Positions 8,454 through 20,435 of a DNA stretch of 64,000 bases are shown piece after piece. Position 1 is the stretch's first letter, and each line of letters starts with the position of its first letter. The position numbers and the translations under genes are program-made. The notes beneath the pieces were generated by a model, which did no database searches, was not told where the DNA came from, and saw nothing but the letters and a program-made list of their open reading frames with translations. Source of the DNA: Symmachiella macrocystis (GTDB taxonomy: Bacteria; Planctomycetota; Planctomycetia; Planctomycetales; Planctomycetaceae); the NCBI RefSeq assembly GCF_007860075.1, contig NZ_SJPP01000002.1, positions 1,321,917-1,385,916 of the forward strand, written 5' to 3'.

Positions 8454-11400
8454 TTATGGTTTTATGTGTGCGGCGATTTCGCTGAGCAATTCTTTTAAGG
8501 CCGGCTTGGCGACCTGGGCGGCGCTGTCGAAGCGAATTTTGATCAGTTCTTGTCCGTTGGAGTGCAGGCCGATTTCGCGTTCGCGGCCGAGGCCGGCAAT
8601 CTTGCCTAGGGCAAACTGCCCACGCCCAACGAACAAAGACAGGTCGATCCCGCCGCGTCGTTTGGTGTGCACCGAGGCGCGGACCGTTTTGCTGCCTGCC
8701 GGCTTGAAATAGACGACTTGCTTATTCCCCCAATCAACCTCGGCGCGAGGCAGTGAGCATTCGAGCAAAGTTGTCAACTCGTCCAGGACGTCGGCAGCCC
8801 ACTTCACCCGTTTTCCACTAGGAAACCCTTTACGGGAAAGATGCCATTTCTTTCCGAGCACTTTCCAAGGGGTGAGGTCATTGATGTTGGTTTGCTTAGC
8901 GGTGACTTTCTCGCCGTAGGCTGTTGCCGCTGTATCGAGGAATTCACGAAACTCCGGTGTGACGACTTCGCGCAACCAATGAATGGAGATTTTGACTTCT
9001 TGCCAAGGGCCTTTGAGATTTTTGACTCGCACTCGCTCCGATCGGCCGTAGACCGGTAACTCGTCGAGGTCATCGAGCGATTCCAGCGCTAACTGTTCTC
9101 GCAATTCGTCTCGCGAGAAGGTGTTTTTGGGCACACGAAACGTCAGCGACAGTAGCCATTCATCCCCAGTCAGTGCATGGAAAAACCAACCATGCCCGTT
9201 TTGTGGCCCGGCAATTTCCACGGTGCTTCGCGAATTCCAATTGACCGGTTTCATTCCCGGGCGGCCTTCGAGTTGATCGACGATGTACTCCAACGCGGCG
9301 CCGTCCCAACGGCACGCTGCTCCGGAGTGACTGATGCGGTCCCGCGTATGCCAACCGCGGCCATCCTTTTTCCACGGCATTTGGGCGTTGCGGCCAATTT
9401 GGGCAATATCAAGATCCCCGGCCCGTTTTTTCGCCGCCTCACGGGCATTGAAGACTTCGCGTTCACTCCGCTTGCCGGCGGCCAAAATCGGCGATAATAG
9501 CTCACCGGTAAAAGAGGGCGGCCGGTTCGAACGTTTTTTGGCCATCGCATACTTCACCACCGTCTCGGGAGTCCCCTCGGTGACGATCTGTCCCCCTTCA
9601 CCCCCTGCTTCGGGGCCCATATCGACGATCCAGTCAGCCGTTTTGATCACGTCGAGATTGTGTTCGATGATCACCACCGTATTGCCCGCCTCGACTAGAC
9701 TGTCCAACACGCGGAGCAATTTGCGGATATCGTCGAAGTGCAGACCGGTTGTCGGCTCGTCCAGAATGTAGAGCGTCTTGCCGGTTTGCGGACGCGCCAA
9801 CTCCGCCGCCAACTTCACCCGCTGTGCTTCGCCTCCTGATAGCGTCGGCGCAGATTGGCCAAGCGTCAAGTAGTCCAATCCAATGGCGGACAGCGTGGCC
9901 AGATAGCGGCGAATCTTGGGGATGTTTTCGAACAACTCCGCTGCTTCTCCAATGGGCATTTCCAGCACATCGGCGATCGACTTGCCACGGTATTTGACGG
10001 CCAGCGTCTCTTCGTTGAAGCGTCGTCCGTTACAATCATCACAGCGGACCCAGACGTCGGGCAAAAAATGCATTTCGATGCACAGTTCGCCGTTCCCCTC
10101 ACACGCATCACAACGGCCGCCCGGTTTATTAAAACTGAAGCGTCCCGGCCGGTACCCGCGCACCTTGGCATCGGGCAAACGACAGTACAGTTCACGGATG
10201 TGATCAAACACACCGGTATACGTTGCAGGGTTCGACTTGGGCGTGCTGCCCAGTGGTTGTTGATCGACGGTGATCACCTTATTGATTTGATCAATGCCAA
10301 CAATCTTGTCATGCGCGCCGGGAATTCCCCCGCCATGATGCAGACGCCGTGACAGAGCCACGGCCAACGTGTCTTCGATCAATGAACTTTTACCCGAGCC
10401 TGAGACACCGGTGACGCAAGTCAGTGTCCCCAGCGGAATCCGCAGATCGACGTCGCGAAGATTGTGATGCCGCGCGCCACGAATTTCTAACCAACCACCG
10501 CCCGGTGGCACGGTCTCACCATTTTGCATACGTCGCGTGGTGGGAATCGGGATTTCTTCGCGGCCCGAGAGGTATTGACCGGTGAGCGAGGATTTTTTCG
10601 CGGCGAGTTGTTTGGGAGTCCCCTGCCCCACGACCGTTCCACCGAGCCGCCCGGCGCCCGGTCCAAAGTCGTACAACCGGTCGGCGGCGGTGATCACTTC
10701 GCGGTCGTGCTCGACGAGAATCAACGTGTTGTTCAATTCCCGCAGTTTTTTCAGCGCCGCCAATAACCGTCCATTGTCGCGAGCATGCAGACCGATGGTC
10801 GGCTCATCCAGCACATACAACACACCTGTCAAGGCGCGTCCCACCTGTCCGGCGAGTCGAATCCGCTGCGTTTCCCCGCCCGACAGCGTCGGCATGGGGC
10901 GATCCAACGAGAGATAGTGCAGCCCCACGTCGACCAAAAACGATAACCGGCCCTGCACTTCATTGACCAAATCGCCGGCGATACGTTTTTCCGCTCGGTT
11001 GAGTTTCCAGTTTTTGAATAAATCCAGACTGTCCCGTAGCGGCATGGCGCAGACTTGTTGCAATGTTTTATCGAGCAACCGCACCGCCGCCGCATCGGGT
11101 CTGAGTCGGCTGCCGTGACAAATCGAACAATGCGTTTCACCGATCATGTCGCGCAAACGCTGCCGGTAGACGAACGAGACCCGCGTCGATTCCTCGACTG
11201 CTGGATAAAGCCCTTTATATTGGATTTTAACGCCCGATTTGTCATCCAGCGCGATCCAGCGTTCGCCACTGCCATAGAGGACCAACCGTTGGTGCTGCGG
11301 CGCGAGTTCCTGAAACGGCACATCCAACGGCAAACCGAATTCGCGTCCCAGAGCCGCGAGAATCTTTTGGAACTGTTTGTTGGTTTTGACCTCAGGCCAA

Positions 11401-14400
11401 ACGGCGATAGCGCCGTCGTTGATGCTCCGTTTGGGATCGGCAATCAACGCAGCGAGATTGGTCCCTTGTTGCGTCCCCAGTCCCTCACAGGCGTCGCACC
11501 AGCCTAACGAACTATTGAAAGAAAAACTGTGCGGCGTGAGTTGTTCGAAACTGGTGCCGCAACTTTCGCAGGCGGAATGTAGATTGAAGCGATCAACGCG
11601 CCACTGTGGTTCAGGGCGGTCCTCGTCGCACACCGCGACCAACAACGAACCGCGCCCCAATTCCAATCCTGACTCAACCGAATCAGCGATGCGTGAACGG
11701 GTACGGCGATTGACGGTCAAACGATCGACAACGATTTCAACCTGCAATTTGCGGCGGCGGTCCCACTCGGGCATGTCGTCCAAGCGATAGGTTGTGCCGT
11801 CGACGCGTACGCGGAGAAAACCTTGACTTTGTAGTCGGTCCCACAGTTTCTCAAACGATTCCCCAACACGGACCTCTCGCGGCGCGAGCACCAAGATCTT
11901 GGCACCCGGTTCATGGGCGAGAATTTTCTCGATGACCTCGTCGGTGGTTTGTCCGGCGACCGGAATTTCGCAGTCGGGGCAATAGGGCTGTCCGAGCCGC
12001 GCATACAAAATCCGCAGGTAGTCATAGATTTCGGTCACCGTACCGACCGTGGAACGGGGGGTATGCCCGGTCGAGCGTTGTTCGATGGCAATCGCCGGCG
12101 GCAATCCGCTGAGGTGTTCGATTTTGGGTTTGGGCATCTGCCCCAAAAACTGCCGTGCATAGGCGGAGAGTGATTCGACGTACCGTCGTTGTCCTTCGGC
12201 ATATAACGTGTCCATCGCCAACGATGTTTTCCCGCTGCCACTGGGACCGCAAAAGACGCTCATGCGATTGCGAGGGACTTTCAGATCCACGGACCGCAGG
12301 TTGTGTTGCGCCGCTCCGCTGACAATGATCTCACGGTGTTGTTTTTTACGAGCAGCCAGAGAACCGTTGCGGCCCGCTTTTTTGGTCCGTTTACGTTTCG
12401 GCTTGGGATTCAAAACTTCGTCGAGTGCTTTGCCGGTGTAGGATTTTTTGCAGGCGGCGATCGTTTCGGGTGTCCCCTCGGCTACGATGGTTCCGCCCCC
12501 CTCCCCTCCTTCCGGTCCCAGGTCAATCACCCAGTCGGCTGTCTTGATGACGTCGAGATTGTGTTCGACGACCAGCACGGTATTGCCCGCTTCGACGAAC
12601 CCGTGCAGGACCTCCAACAATTTTTCGACATCGGCGAAGTGCAGCCCGGTCGTTGGTTCATCAAGAAGGTAGATCGTACGGCCCGTTGAACGTTTGCCCA
12701 ATTCGCGGGCCAATTTGATGCGTTGTGCCTCGCCACCGGAAAGCGTGGGCGATGGTTGTCCCAGCTTCAGATAGTCGAGTCCAACATCGTGCAGCGTTTG
12801 TAACAGGGTGACGATCTTGGGAACATTTTGGAAATGCTCCAGCGCCTGTTGGACATCCATGTCGAGCACTTCGGCGATGTTGGCTCCCTTAAAACGAACC
12901 TCCAACGTTTCGTGGTTAAATCGGCGGCCTTCGCAGACCGGGCAGGTCACCCAGACGTCGGCCAGAAAATCCATTTCCAGTTTGTTCGATCCATACCCTT
13001 CACATGCTTCGCATCGCCCAGCGGCGACGTTAAAGCTGAAACGTCCCGGTTTGTAGCCGCGGACTTTGGATTCGGGGAGTTTAGTATACAGGTCGCGGAT
13101 ATGGTCGAGTAATTTGACGTAGGTTGCCGGATTGCTGCGCGGGGTGCGGCCGATGGGGGACTGGTCGATGTCGATCGCTTTGTCGAGATGTTGCAGCCCA
13201 TTGATCCGCGCATGCCGCCCCGGTTTGCCGTTTCCCTTATTGACTTGCTTATTGAGCGTCTGCCAGAGGATGTCGTTGACGAGCGAACTCTTCCCCGAAC
13301 CACTCACGCCGGTAACGCAAACGAATGCTCCCAGCGGGAACGACACGTCGACTTTTTTCAAGTTGTTGTGCTGAGCGGCGACGATTTTTAGTTTCGCGCG
13401 GCCCGGCTTGCGGCGCTGCTGCGGAATTTCAATCCGACGTTTGCCGGAGATGTATTGTCCCGTCAAGCTGCGCGAGGCCTTTTGAATCTGCGACAGCGTA
13501 CCTTCCGCTACGATTTCGCCACCGCGCACGCCCGGCCCGGGACCGAAATCGACAATGTGGTCGGCAGCGCGCATTGTCTCTTCATCATGCTCGACGACCA
13601 CGACCGTATTGCCCTGATCGCGCAGATGCAACAGGCTATTCAACAGTTGCGTATTATCACGCGGATGCAGGCCGATTGACGGTTCGTCGAGAATATACAG
13701 CACGCCGACCAACCCGCTGCCGATTTGTCCGGCCAGGCGAATTCGTTGGCTTTCCCCACCTGAAAGAGTCGGCGCCGTCCGCTCCAGCGTGAGATAATCC
13801 AATCCGCATTGCAACAAAAACCCCAATCGCCCGCGGATCTCTTTGAGAATTTCCGTGGCAATGAACTGCCGTGCGTCGTCGAGGTCGAGTTGTTCGAAAA
13901 AATCCCCCGCTGCCGCAATGCTCAACGCACAGACATCGGATAGCGATAATTTGAGTGGCAATTTTCGTTTGCGATACGCGGACGATGCGGAGGAGATTCT
14001 CACGCTCCGCGATTGTTGATTGAGCCGCGCTCCTCGACAGGTGGGGCAACGGACGATTTCCATATACTTTTCAAGTTGCCGCCGCCGCATTGGGTTTTTG
14101 GCCTTGCGATAACTCTCCAGCAATTCAGGGATAAACCCCTCCCACACCCCGCCATGTTTCCACGTCCCACCCGATTGCCGCCAAGCAAACGTAATGTGGC
14201 GATCACCGGTGCCGTAGAGGAGTTGCTTCTGGATCGTTGCCGGGATATCACGCCAAGGCGTCTTGAGCAACGAGTCTGCAGGCAAGCCGTGTTCTTTCTC
14301 CAAGAAGGCAGCCGCTCCTCGATAAATATGCCGCTTCCACCGGCCGATCTTCCCCAACGTCCCCACCAGTTCAATCGCCCCTTTGGCGACGGAACGTTTG

Positions 14401-15329
14401 TCGTTGCGAATCAATTTCTCGTGGTTAAAATCATGTTTCATCCCCAAGCCGTTGCAGTCCAGACACATCCCCAGCGGGCTGTTGAAACTGAAGAGTTGTG
14501 GCGAAGGAGGTTCGTAACTGATTCCGCATTTTGTACAGGCGTAGTGCGAACTGTACAGCCGTTCGTCGGCGGCCTGTGGCGCGTTCTTTCGCGCTCGCCT
14601 TGCCGATGTCGACTCGGGAGCAGCAATCAGACTGCCGCCGGATAGCTTCAGCGCATTTTCCACGGCTTCGGCCAGTCGGCTGCGTTGTTTGGCACCGATG
14701 ACCAAGCGGTCGATCACGACTTCGATCGTGTGTCGCATTTGGCGGTCGAGTTGCAGATCGTCGGTCAGGTTGACGACGTTGCCGTTCACCCGCGCGCGGA
14801 GATAGCCTTGTTTGAGCAAATCCTCAAACAGGTCGCGGTACTCCCCCTTTTGCCGATTGATCAACGGAGCCAAAATCTGCAACCGCGTCCCCTCGGGAAG
14901 TCGTGCGATGTTCTCGGCAATTTGTTCGGGCGTTTGTGCGGTGATCGGGCGATCGCATTTATGACAGTATCCCTGCCCCACCCGCGCGAACAGGACACGC
15001 AGGTAATCATAGATTTCGGTGATCGTGCCGACCGTACTGCGGGGATTGCGGCCAGTTGATTTTTGTTGGATGGAAATCGATGGAGAAAGCCCGGAAATTG
15101 CGTCGACGTCCGGCTTGGGCAATTGGCCCAGGAACTGACGCGCGTAGCTGGAAAGCGATTCGACGTACCGCCGCTGCCCTTCGGCATAGAGCGTATCGAA
15201 TGCCAGGGAACTCTTGCCCGACCCGCTGACGCCGGTCATTACGACAAGTTGATTGCGGGGAATCGTAAGATTCACGTCGCGAAGATTATGCTCTCGCGCG
15301 CCGCGAACGACGATCTTAGTTTCGGACAT
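8454..15329 (-). CDS. uvrA: Double-length UvrA excinuclease subunit with C-terminal extension
   Basis: This 2291-residue protein contains two complete UvrA units in tandem, where UvrA is normally about 950 residues. Four Walker A motifs are visible: GVSGSGKSS near 33 and 675, GPSGSGKTS near 1030 and GVSGSGKSS near 1641. There are four LSGGE signatures and four CxxC-x(18-20)-CxxC zinc modules, all with their cysteines. A basic linker (about 975-995) joins the units. About 350 residues after 1940 lie outside UvrA and match no family I recognise. UvrA finds bulky DNA lesions for nucleotide-excision repair. The chlamydial UvrA is also double length, so the duplication is known in the PVC group. 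Confidence 0.95.
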   Translation of the reverse strand: MSETKIVVRGAREHNLRDVNLTIPRNQLVVMTGVSGSGKSSLAFDTLYAEGQRRYVESLSSYARQFLGQLPKPDVDAISGLSPSISIQQKSTGRNPRSTVGTITEIYDYLRVLFARVGQGYCHKCDRPITAQTPEQIAENIARLPEGTRLQILAPLINRQKGEYRDLFEDLLKQGYLRARVNGNVVNLTDDLQLDRQMRHTIEVVIDRLVIGAKQRSRLAEAVENALKLSGGSLIAAPESTSARRARKNAPQAADERLYSSHYACTKCGISYEPPSPQLFSFNSPLGMCLDCNGLGMKHDFNHEKLIRNDKRSVAKGAIELVGTLGKIGRWKRHIYRGAAAFLEKEHGLPADSLLKTPWRDIPATIQKQLLYGTGDRHITFAWRQSGGTWKHGGVWEGFIPELLESYRKAKNPMRRRQLEKYMEIVRCPTCRGARLNQQSRSVRISSASSAYRKRKLPLKLSLSDVCALSIAAAGDFFEQLDLDDARQFIATEILKEIRGRLGFLLQCGLDYLTLERTAPTLSGGESQRIRLAGQIGSGLVGVLYILDEPSIGLHPRDNTQLLNSLLHLRDQGNTVVVVEHDEETMRAADHIVDFGPGPGVRGGEIVAEGTLSQIQKASRSLTGQYISGKRRIEIPQQRRKPGRAKLKIVAAQHNNLKKVDVSFPLGAFVCVTGVSGSGKSSLVNDILWQTLNKQVNKGNGKPGRHARINGLQHLDKAIDIDQSPIGRTPRSNPATYVKLLDHIRDLYTKLPESKVRGYKPGRFSFNVAAGRCEACEGYGSNKLEMDFLADVWVTCPVCEGRRFNHETLEVRFKGANIAEVLDMDVQQALEHFQNVPKIVTLLQTLHDVGLDYLKLGQPSPTLSGGEAQRIKLARELGKRSTGRTIYLLDEPTTGLHFADVEKLLEVLHGFVEAGNTVLVVEHNLDVIKTADWVIDLGPEGGEGGGTIVAEGTPETIAACKKSYTGKALDEVLNPKPKRKRTKKAGRNGSLAARKKQHREIIVSGAAQHNLRSVDLKVPRNRMSVFCGPSGSGKTSLAMDTLYAEGQRRYVESLSAYARQFLGQMPKPKIEHLSGLPPAIAIEQRSTGHTPRSTVGTVTEIYDYLRILYARLGQPYCPDCEIPVAGQTTDEVIEKILAHEPGAKILVLAPREVRVGESFEKLWDRLQSQGFLRVRVDGTTYRLDDMPEWDRRRKLQVEIVVDRLTVNRRTRSRIADSVESGLELGRGSLLVAVCDEDRPEPQWRVDRFNLHSACESCGTSFEQLTPHSFSFNSSLGWCDACEGLGTQQGTNLAALIADPKRSINDGAIAVWPEVKTNKQFQKILAALGREFGLPLDVPFQELAPQHQRLVLYGSGERWIALDDKSGVKIQYKGLYPAVEESTRVSFVYRQRLRDMIGETHCSICHGSRLRPDAAAVRLLDKTLQQVCAMPLRDSLDLFKNWKLNRAEKRIAGDLVNEVQGRLSFLVDVGLHYLSLDRPMPTLSGGETQRIRLAGQVGRALTGVLYVLDEPTIGLHARDNGRLLAALKKLRELNNTLILVEHDREVITAADRLYDFGPGAGRLGGTVVGQGTPKQLAAKKSSLTGQYLSGREEIPIPTTRRMQNGETVPPGGGWLEIRGARHHNLRDVDLRIPLGTLTCVTGVSGSGKSSLIEDTLAVALSRRLHHGGGIPGAHDKIVGIDQINKVITVDQQPLGSTPKSNPATYTGVFDHIRELYCRLPDAKVRGYRPGRFSFNKPGGRCDACEGNGELCIEMHFLPDVWVRCDDCNGRRFNEETLAVKYRGKSIADVLEMPIGEAAELFENIPKIRRYLATLSAIGLDYLTLGQSAPTLSGGEAQRVKLAAELARPQTGKTLYILDEPTTGLHFDDIRKLLRVLDSLVEAGNTVVIIEHNLDVIKTADWIVDMGPEAGGEGGQIVTEGTPETVVKYAMAKKRSNRPPSFTGELLSPILAAGKRSEREVFNAREAAKKRAGDLDIAQIGRNAQMPWKKDGRGWHTRDRISHSGAACRWDGAALEYIVDQLEGRPGMKPVNWNSRSTVEIAGPQNGHGWFFHALTGDEWLLSLTFRVPKNTFSRDELREQLALESLDDLDELPVYGRSERVRVKNLKGPWQEVKISIHWLREVVTPEFREFLDTAATAYGEKVTAKQTNINDLTPWKVLGKKWHLSRKGFPSGKRVKWAADVLDELTTLLECSLPRAEVDWGNKQVVYFKPAGSKTVRASVHTKRRGGIDLSLFVGRGQFALGKIAGLGREREIGLHSNGQELIKIRFDSAAQVAKPALKELLSEIAAHIKP

Positions 15330-15397
15330 CGAGGAATTGCGGGGGTATTATTTTCAGGGGTGGGATAAACGCGATGGGATCGCTCAACAACACTCCC

Positions 15398-15427
15398 ATT
15401 ATATAGAGGGCGTGTCGACGGCAACAA
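15398..15427 (-). promoter_or_regulatory. Candidate sigma-70-type promoter for uvrA
   Basis: On the minus strand there is a perfect TATAAT (15403-15398). TTGTTG lies 18 bases upstream (15427-15422). The spacing to the uvrA ATG at 15329 would leave a leader of about 60 bases. No clear LexA-type palindrome was seen. The assignment rests only on the match to the consensus. Confidence 0.4.
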
Positions 15428-15457
15428 CCGTCGCAAATCTCCGCCCCACCCAGCTAA

Positions 15458-16429
15458 TTACGATACCCGCGTCGCCTGCACATTCACTCCGCTGCCAATC
15501 AGCAGATTTCGTTCATACGTCCAGCGGTAGAACCGGCCCGTTTTTTCCGGCGGCAGGACGCGCAGTTGCTCAAAACCGGCGTCGCGAAACCAACCGCTCA
15601 ACTCGTCGACCGTGTGGTGATATTGGTACTGCGGGGCGTACCAATCAAACGTGTCGCAAACGCGGTTTTCCCAGTTGGGGTGATTGCTGAAGTTGGCGAT
15701 CTTATTCAGCGTCTTGCCGATCACCGGCAGGCCACCCAACCAAGCGCCGCGGCGGCACCAGGGCTCGAGCTTTTCCGCGGGCATCGTGGTCGTGCGTCGG
15801 CGAAGGGAATCGTTGATCCATTCTTGCCACCACTGATTGCGGCGATACAACCAGACGGCCATTTTGCCGCCCGGTTTAACGAATTTTGCGACCGAATCAA
15901 ACACCGCCCGCGTATCGGCATCGTGGTGCATGACACCGATGGAGAACACAAAATCGAACGATGCTGGCTCAAGCGGTAGTTTCTTGAGATCCGCCTGTAC
16001 GAAATTGACATCGGGAAGGTGCCCACACAATTGGGCCGCCTTTTCGACAGCCGTGCTATGATCGGCGCCGATGACTTTTGCTCCAGCTTCGCCAGCGATT
16101 TTACTATACCGACCGCCACCACAACCGGCATCCAAGACGCGTAGCCCAGTTAAGTCCGCCAGCGGCATGCCGGTTTTCGCTTGAAACGTGGCGCGGTCTT
16201 CATCGTCATGGGCGACTTCGTACTTATTCCACTGCAGCCCAAAACTAGCGAGATGCTCCGAGGCGACGAAACGCGGAATGCCATCGAGGATGGGATACGC
16301 ATCGCCGGATGACTCATCGACGAGCTGGGATTGCTCAGCATCTGGCCGTAGCTGCCCGCCAGACTCTGGACCGCGCAGTTGTTCATAAAAAGTCGAGTTC
16401 ACGTTTTGCGATATTCCCGCACGGTTCAA
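15458..16429 (-). CDS. Class I SAM-dependent methyltransferase
   Basis: This 323-residue protein has a short N-terminal section with SGDAYPILDGIPRF, like the Trm112-type lead-in found before many small-molecule methyltransferases. A Rossmann methyltransferase domain follows, with motif I VLDAGCGGGRY (98-108), an acidic residue in GADHS, and post-I SFDFVFSIGVMHH. The substrate is unknown; the C-terminal 100 residues are specific to the protein. Its ATG overlaps the stop of the metallo-hydrolase gene by four bases, so the two are probably made together. Confidence 0.87.
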   Translation of the reverse strand: MNRAGISQNVNSTFYEQLRGPESGGQLRPDAEQSQLVDESSGDAYPILDGIPRFVASEHLASFGLQWNKYEVAHDDEDRATFQAKTGMPLADLTGLRVLDAGCGGGRYSKIAGEAGAKVIGADHSTAVEKAAQLCGHLPDVNFVQADLKKLPLEPASFDFVFSIGVMHHDADTRAVFDSVAKFVKPGGKMAVWLYRRNQWWQEWINDSLRRRTTTMPAEKLEPWCRRGAWLGGLPVIGKTLNKIANFSNHPNWENRVCDTFDWYAPQYQYHHTVDELSGWFRDAGFEQLRVLPPEKTGRFYRWTYERNLLIGSGVNVQATRVS

Positions 16430-17160
16430 AATTCGATTTCCAACAGGTCCTCGGCAACCGCCGACTCGGGAAAAATACCGCGTGCGATTTCCAAACCAAC
16501 AGGATCGTTGCCATCGTTTTGCGGGTCAAAATGCGTGAGGTACAAACGACCGACCTCCGCATCCCGCGCCAACTGGGCCACAGCTGAGGTGTTACTATGT
16601 CCGGTGGTCTCACACCACTGTGACATGTCATCGGTGAAATTGCACTCGTGGATCAACACATCGACGCCGCGAATAAATTCGAGGTAATCAGGATCGACCG
16701 TCGTATCGGTCAAATAGGCCAATGACTGCTTGGGCCAATCAATCCGGTATCCTAACGAGCCGCCGGGGTGTTTGAGCGGCACGTGCGTTAAGGTCCCACC
16801 ATCCGCCACGGCATACGATTGTTGAATTTCGCGGAAATCAAACTCGGGCAAAACGGGAAACAACGGCTTCGAAAACAGATGCGTTCGTACGGCATCCAAG
16901 TCCTGAGTACGCCCATGCACGCGGACCTGTTTGATTTGACCGCTCAATAGAGGAACGATGAAATAGGTCAATCCAATAATATGATCGAGATGGGCGTGCG
17001 ATAGAAAGACGTCGAGTTCGTCGGTCTTGAGGCGGCTGGGAACACGAAAGAAACTGGTCCCGGCATCAAACGCAATTCCGGTGTCGGGCAGCAACACGCA
17101 AGAGGTGTGCCGCTGCTCAGTGGGATGATATCCCCCCGTCCCCAAGAATTGTAGCTTCAT
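16426..17160 (-). CDS. RNase Z-like metallo-beta-lactamase-fold hydrolase
   Basis: The protein (244 residues from the ATG at 17160, chosen because GGGAG lies eight bases upstream; a GTG at 17175 is also in frame) starts with MKLQFLGTGG, typical of ribonuclease Z-like MBL proteins. The zinc ligands are HAHLDH, the Asp in LTDTTVD, the His in GHSN and the His in YLTHFD. It is shorter than true RNase Z (about 300) and lacks a clear flexible exosite arm, so it may be a phosphodiesterase relative rather than the tRNA 3' processing enzyme. It is translationally coupled to the methyltransferase downstream. Confidence 0.82.
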   Translation of the reverse strand: MKLQFLGTGGYHPTEQRHTSCVLLPDTGIAFDAGTSFFRVPSRLKTDELDVFLSHAHLDHIIGLTYFIVPLLSGQIKQVRVHGRTQDLDAVRTHLFSKPLFPVLPEFDFREIQQSYAVADGGTLTHVPLKHPGGSLGYRIDWPKQSLAYLTDTTVDPDYLEFIRGVDVLIHECNFTDDMSQWCETTGHSNTSAVAQLARDAEVGRLYLTHFDPQNDGNDPVGLEIARGIFPESAVAEDLLEIEF

Positions 17161-17195
17161 CTCACCGGCTCCCACTGCAGGGGTTCGCCAAATGC

Positions 17196-17217
17196 GTAGG
17201 GCAGGCTCCTGCCCTAC
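17196..17217. repeat. Short perfect hairpin, GTAGGGCAGG / CCTGCCCTAC
   Basis: Ten-base perfect arms with a two-base centre lie just upstream of the hydrolase gene and downstream of the VOC gene. The hairpin begins with GTAGG and ends with CCTAC, like the larger hairpin that follows it. No T-run is next to it, so a simple terminator is not favoured. Confidence 0.6.
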
Positions 17218-17245
17218 AGTCTTGTCGCAATCTCTTAACGTCTTT

Positions 17246-17320
17246 GTAGGTCATGCTGTGCATGACGAATCGTGATAGATGGACGTTTGCCCAAGCATCG
17301 TCATGCACAGCATGACCTAC
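17246..17320. repeat. 23-base perfect inverted repeat, 29-base loop
   Basis: The left arm is 17246-17268 and the right arm is 17298-17320. They are exact reverse complements and begin and end with GTAGG and CCTAC. The element sits between the VOC gene and the hydrolase gene. Arms this long and perfect suggest a REP-like or miniature mobile element, or a strong RNA structure acting at the end of the VOC transcript. Confidence 0.75.
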
Positions 17321-17343
17321 GATTCTTATGTTACGGCTTCTCT

Positions 17344-17715
17344 TTATAATGGTTGGCTGCGGTAGACAACCTGTCCGCGATTTCCAGCTGGATCGGCGAA
17401 ATAGCAGATGCGGACCGCTCCGTCGGCAAACTGAATTTCGTCTTCAAAGGGGACTCCCTTTTCCGTCAATTCCGCCACAGTCGCATCAAAGTCGTCCACG
17501 ATGAACGCGAAGTGAAAAACATCGCCGAAGTCGATCGGTTGAGCGCGGGGCGGACGGCCGATGATCTCGATCGACATCCCCGCTTCATCCGCCACAAAAA
17601 ACACCGGCGGTTGCTGCTCATTACGGAATACGACTTTTAGACCGAACTTTTCACAGTACCAGTCGGCTAATTCGATCGTATTTTCGGCGTAGATAGCGAA
17701 ATGTTCGATGCGCAT
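17344..17715 (-). CDS. VOC-family (glyoxalase/dioxygenase fold) protein
   Basis: This 123-residue protein has the paired beta-alpha-beta-beta-beta units of the vicinal oxygen chelate fold. It starts MRIEHFAIYAEN with a metal-ligand-type His at residue 5, and ends with FADPAGNRGQVVY. Candidate ligands are H5, E50 (in SIEI), a His in VFHFAF and a late polar residue. Glyoxalase I, bleomycin resistance or fosfomycin resistance functions all share this fold, and the sequence alone does not separate them. It lies 62 bases downstream of the 6-phosphogluconate dehydrogenase gene and reads in the same direction. Confidence 0.8.
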   Translation of the reverse strand: MRIEHFAIYAENTIELADWYCEKFGLKVVFRNEQQPPVFFVADEAGMSIEIIGRPPRAQPIDFGDVFHFAFIVDDFDATVAELTEKGVPFEDEIQFADGAVRICYFADPAGNRGQVVYRSQPL

Positions 17716-17777
17716 GGAGGGTTTGATCCGTTATTTGCCAATAAGATCCCCGGCGAACCGGGGGCTTTCGCGCGAAA

Positions 17778-19208
<1,431 letters not shown>

Positions 19209-19280
19209 TGTCTGACATACTTTCGCAAAAAGGTTTGTGAACAACTCACAAATTCAAAACATCAACGCAGTTGTTTTTAC

Positions 19281-19407
19281 TCACCACGGAAAAAGAAAGA
19301 GGCCTTAGGCTGTGTTCCGTAGACTTTAGGTAAGCAATGTCTAGGAAAGTCCTACAGTCTACCGTCTAGAGCTTTTTTTCTCCGTGTCCTCAGTGTCTCC
19401 GTGGTGA
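19281..19407. repeat. Inverted CACCACGGA/TCCGTGGTG repeat region
   Basis: TCACCACGGA (19281-19290) is matched by TCCGTGGTGA (19398-19407). The right side contains CTCCGTGTCCTCAGTGTCTCC, a direct-repeat-rich text of a kind that is common between genes of many environmental bacteria. The element fills the gap between the gnd start and the HAD gene stop. It probably belongs to a dispersed repeat family. Confidence 0.5.
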
Positions 19408-19416
19408 AAATCTATC

Positions 19417-20301
19417 TTAACTCTTCCAAGGCGGAAGTTCCGGCAGGTAGGTGTCGAATTCGGCGATCAAGGCCGCTTCGTATTCGCCTGCGTATTGGTC
19501 GTTTAAGAATTTATCGCACGACTCATCGAGGAACCGTTGCCAACTTTGTTCTTCGGCACCGGGATTGATTGGATAAAACAGTGCGCCCACCGCTTTAGCG
19601 GCTTTCATGTCGCCCGGAGCGTCGCCGATCATCAGCACGTGGTTTTTCGCATAACCATGACCGGCCGCTTGACCGAGCGTTTCTTTTTTACTGCCCGCTT
19701 CTTGTCCGCAAATGGCAGCGACATATTTAGCAATATCGTGCTCTTCCCATTCCTTGCCGAGCGCCTTGTTAGGAGTCGCGGAACAAACAATCATATCGGC
19801 GACGCTACTTAGTTTTTCCAAGCTTTCCCGCACGTTGGGAAACGGCGGAACGTTGTGCACAATGTCGTCGACCGTTGCATTGACCGCTTGGGACCATGCC
19901 AACGCGTTGCTTAGTTCCGGTGTTGGATTTTGGGCGACCTCTGCTTCCAAAGCCGGGTTTCCCAATTTGTCTTCGCGGGCAATCCAATCGCGAACTTCCT
20001 GCAATTGCGGAATCTCGACGTTTCGGCGGATGACATCGGGCCATTCTCGCAATAAATCAACCGTCTCGATCAGTGCGGGAAAGCGGTTGATGCCGCGTCC
20101 CTTGGAATACAAATTCACAAACTCCGCCGCCTGACGTGCATATTTCGAGACAGCGGCGAGGTTGAAGTATTTGACGGTATTGGGGATGAAGCACTCTTTG
20201 TGTTTGACCTCCATCGAGTCAAACGCGCAGCCATCGGAATCGATACCGATCAAATAGTCGTGTTGCTTCTTGAAGTTGTGATCCAGCGGGTTATCCGACA
20301 C
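19417..20301 (-). CDS. HAD-family hydrolase
   Basis: This 294-residue HAD-superfamily protein has motif I DSDGCAFD (D21 nucleophile, D23 acid/base), motif II in VCSATPNKAL, a motif III Lys around SKKETL and motif IV IGDAPGD. A helical cap lies between motifs I and II (about residues 40-160). It is probably a phosphatase acting on a small phosphorylated compound. The position between gnd and a phosphofructokinase gene hints at a sugar phosphate, but no substrate can be read from the sequence. Confidence 0.85.
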   Translation of the reverse strand: MSDNPLDHNFKKQHDYLIGIDSDGCAFDSMEVKHKECFIPNTVKYFNLAAVSKYARQAAEFVNLYSKGRGINRFPALIETVDLLREWPDVIRRNVEIPQLQEVRDWIAREDKLGNPALEAEVAQNPTPELSNALAWSQAVNATVDDIVHNVPPFPNVRESLEKLSSVADMIVCSATPNKALGKEWEEHDIAKYVAAICGQEAGSKKETLGQAAGHGYAKNHVLMIGDAPGDMKAAKAVGALFYPINPGAEEQSWQRFLDESCDKFLNDQYAGEYEAALIAEFDTYLPELPPWKS

Positions 20302-20362
20302 TGTTTTGTTGCTCCCGGCAATTCAATATTTCGTATGTGTGATGCGATTTTGTATTTTTTTG

Positions 20363-20428
20363 AGCCACAGATTGAAAAGAATGTGGGGCTGTAGAAATCT
20401 GTGTTTGGTCTGTGTTCAATCTGTGGCT
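20363..20428. repeat. 14-base perfect inverted repeat downstream of the phosphofructokinase gene
   Basis: The arms AGCCACAGATTGAA (20363-20376) and TTCAATCTGTGGCT (20415-20428) are exact reverse complements with a 38-base loop. The element lies eight bases past the phosphofructokinase stop and upstream of the HAD gene. It resembles the CACAGATT-type dispersed intergenic repeats of environmental bacteria, and could also end the phosphofructokinase transcript. Confidence 0.55.
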
Positions 20429-20435
20429 AAGTATT

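Noticed and set aside
17246..17320. The 23-base inverted repeat as insertion-sequence ends
   Set aside because: Only 29 bases lie between the arms, so no transposase can be encoded. It is reported as a repeat instead.
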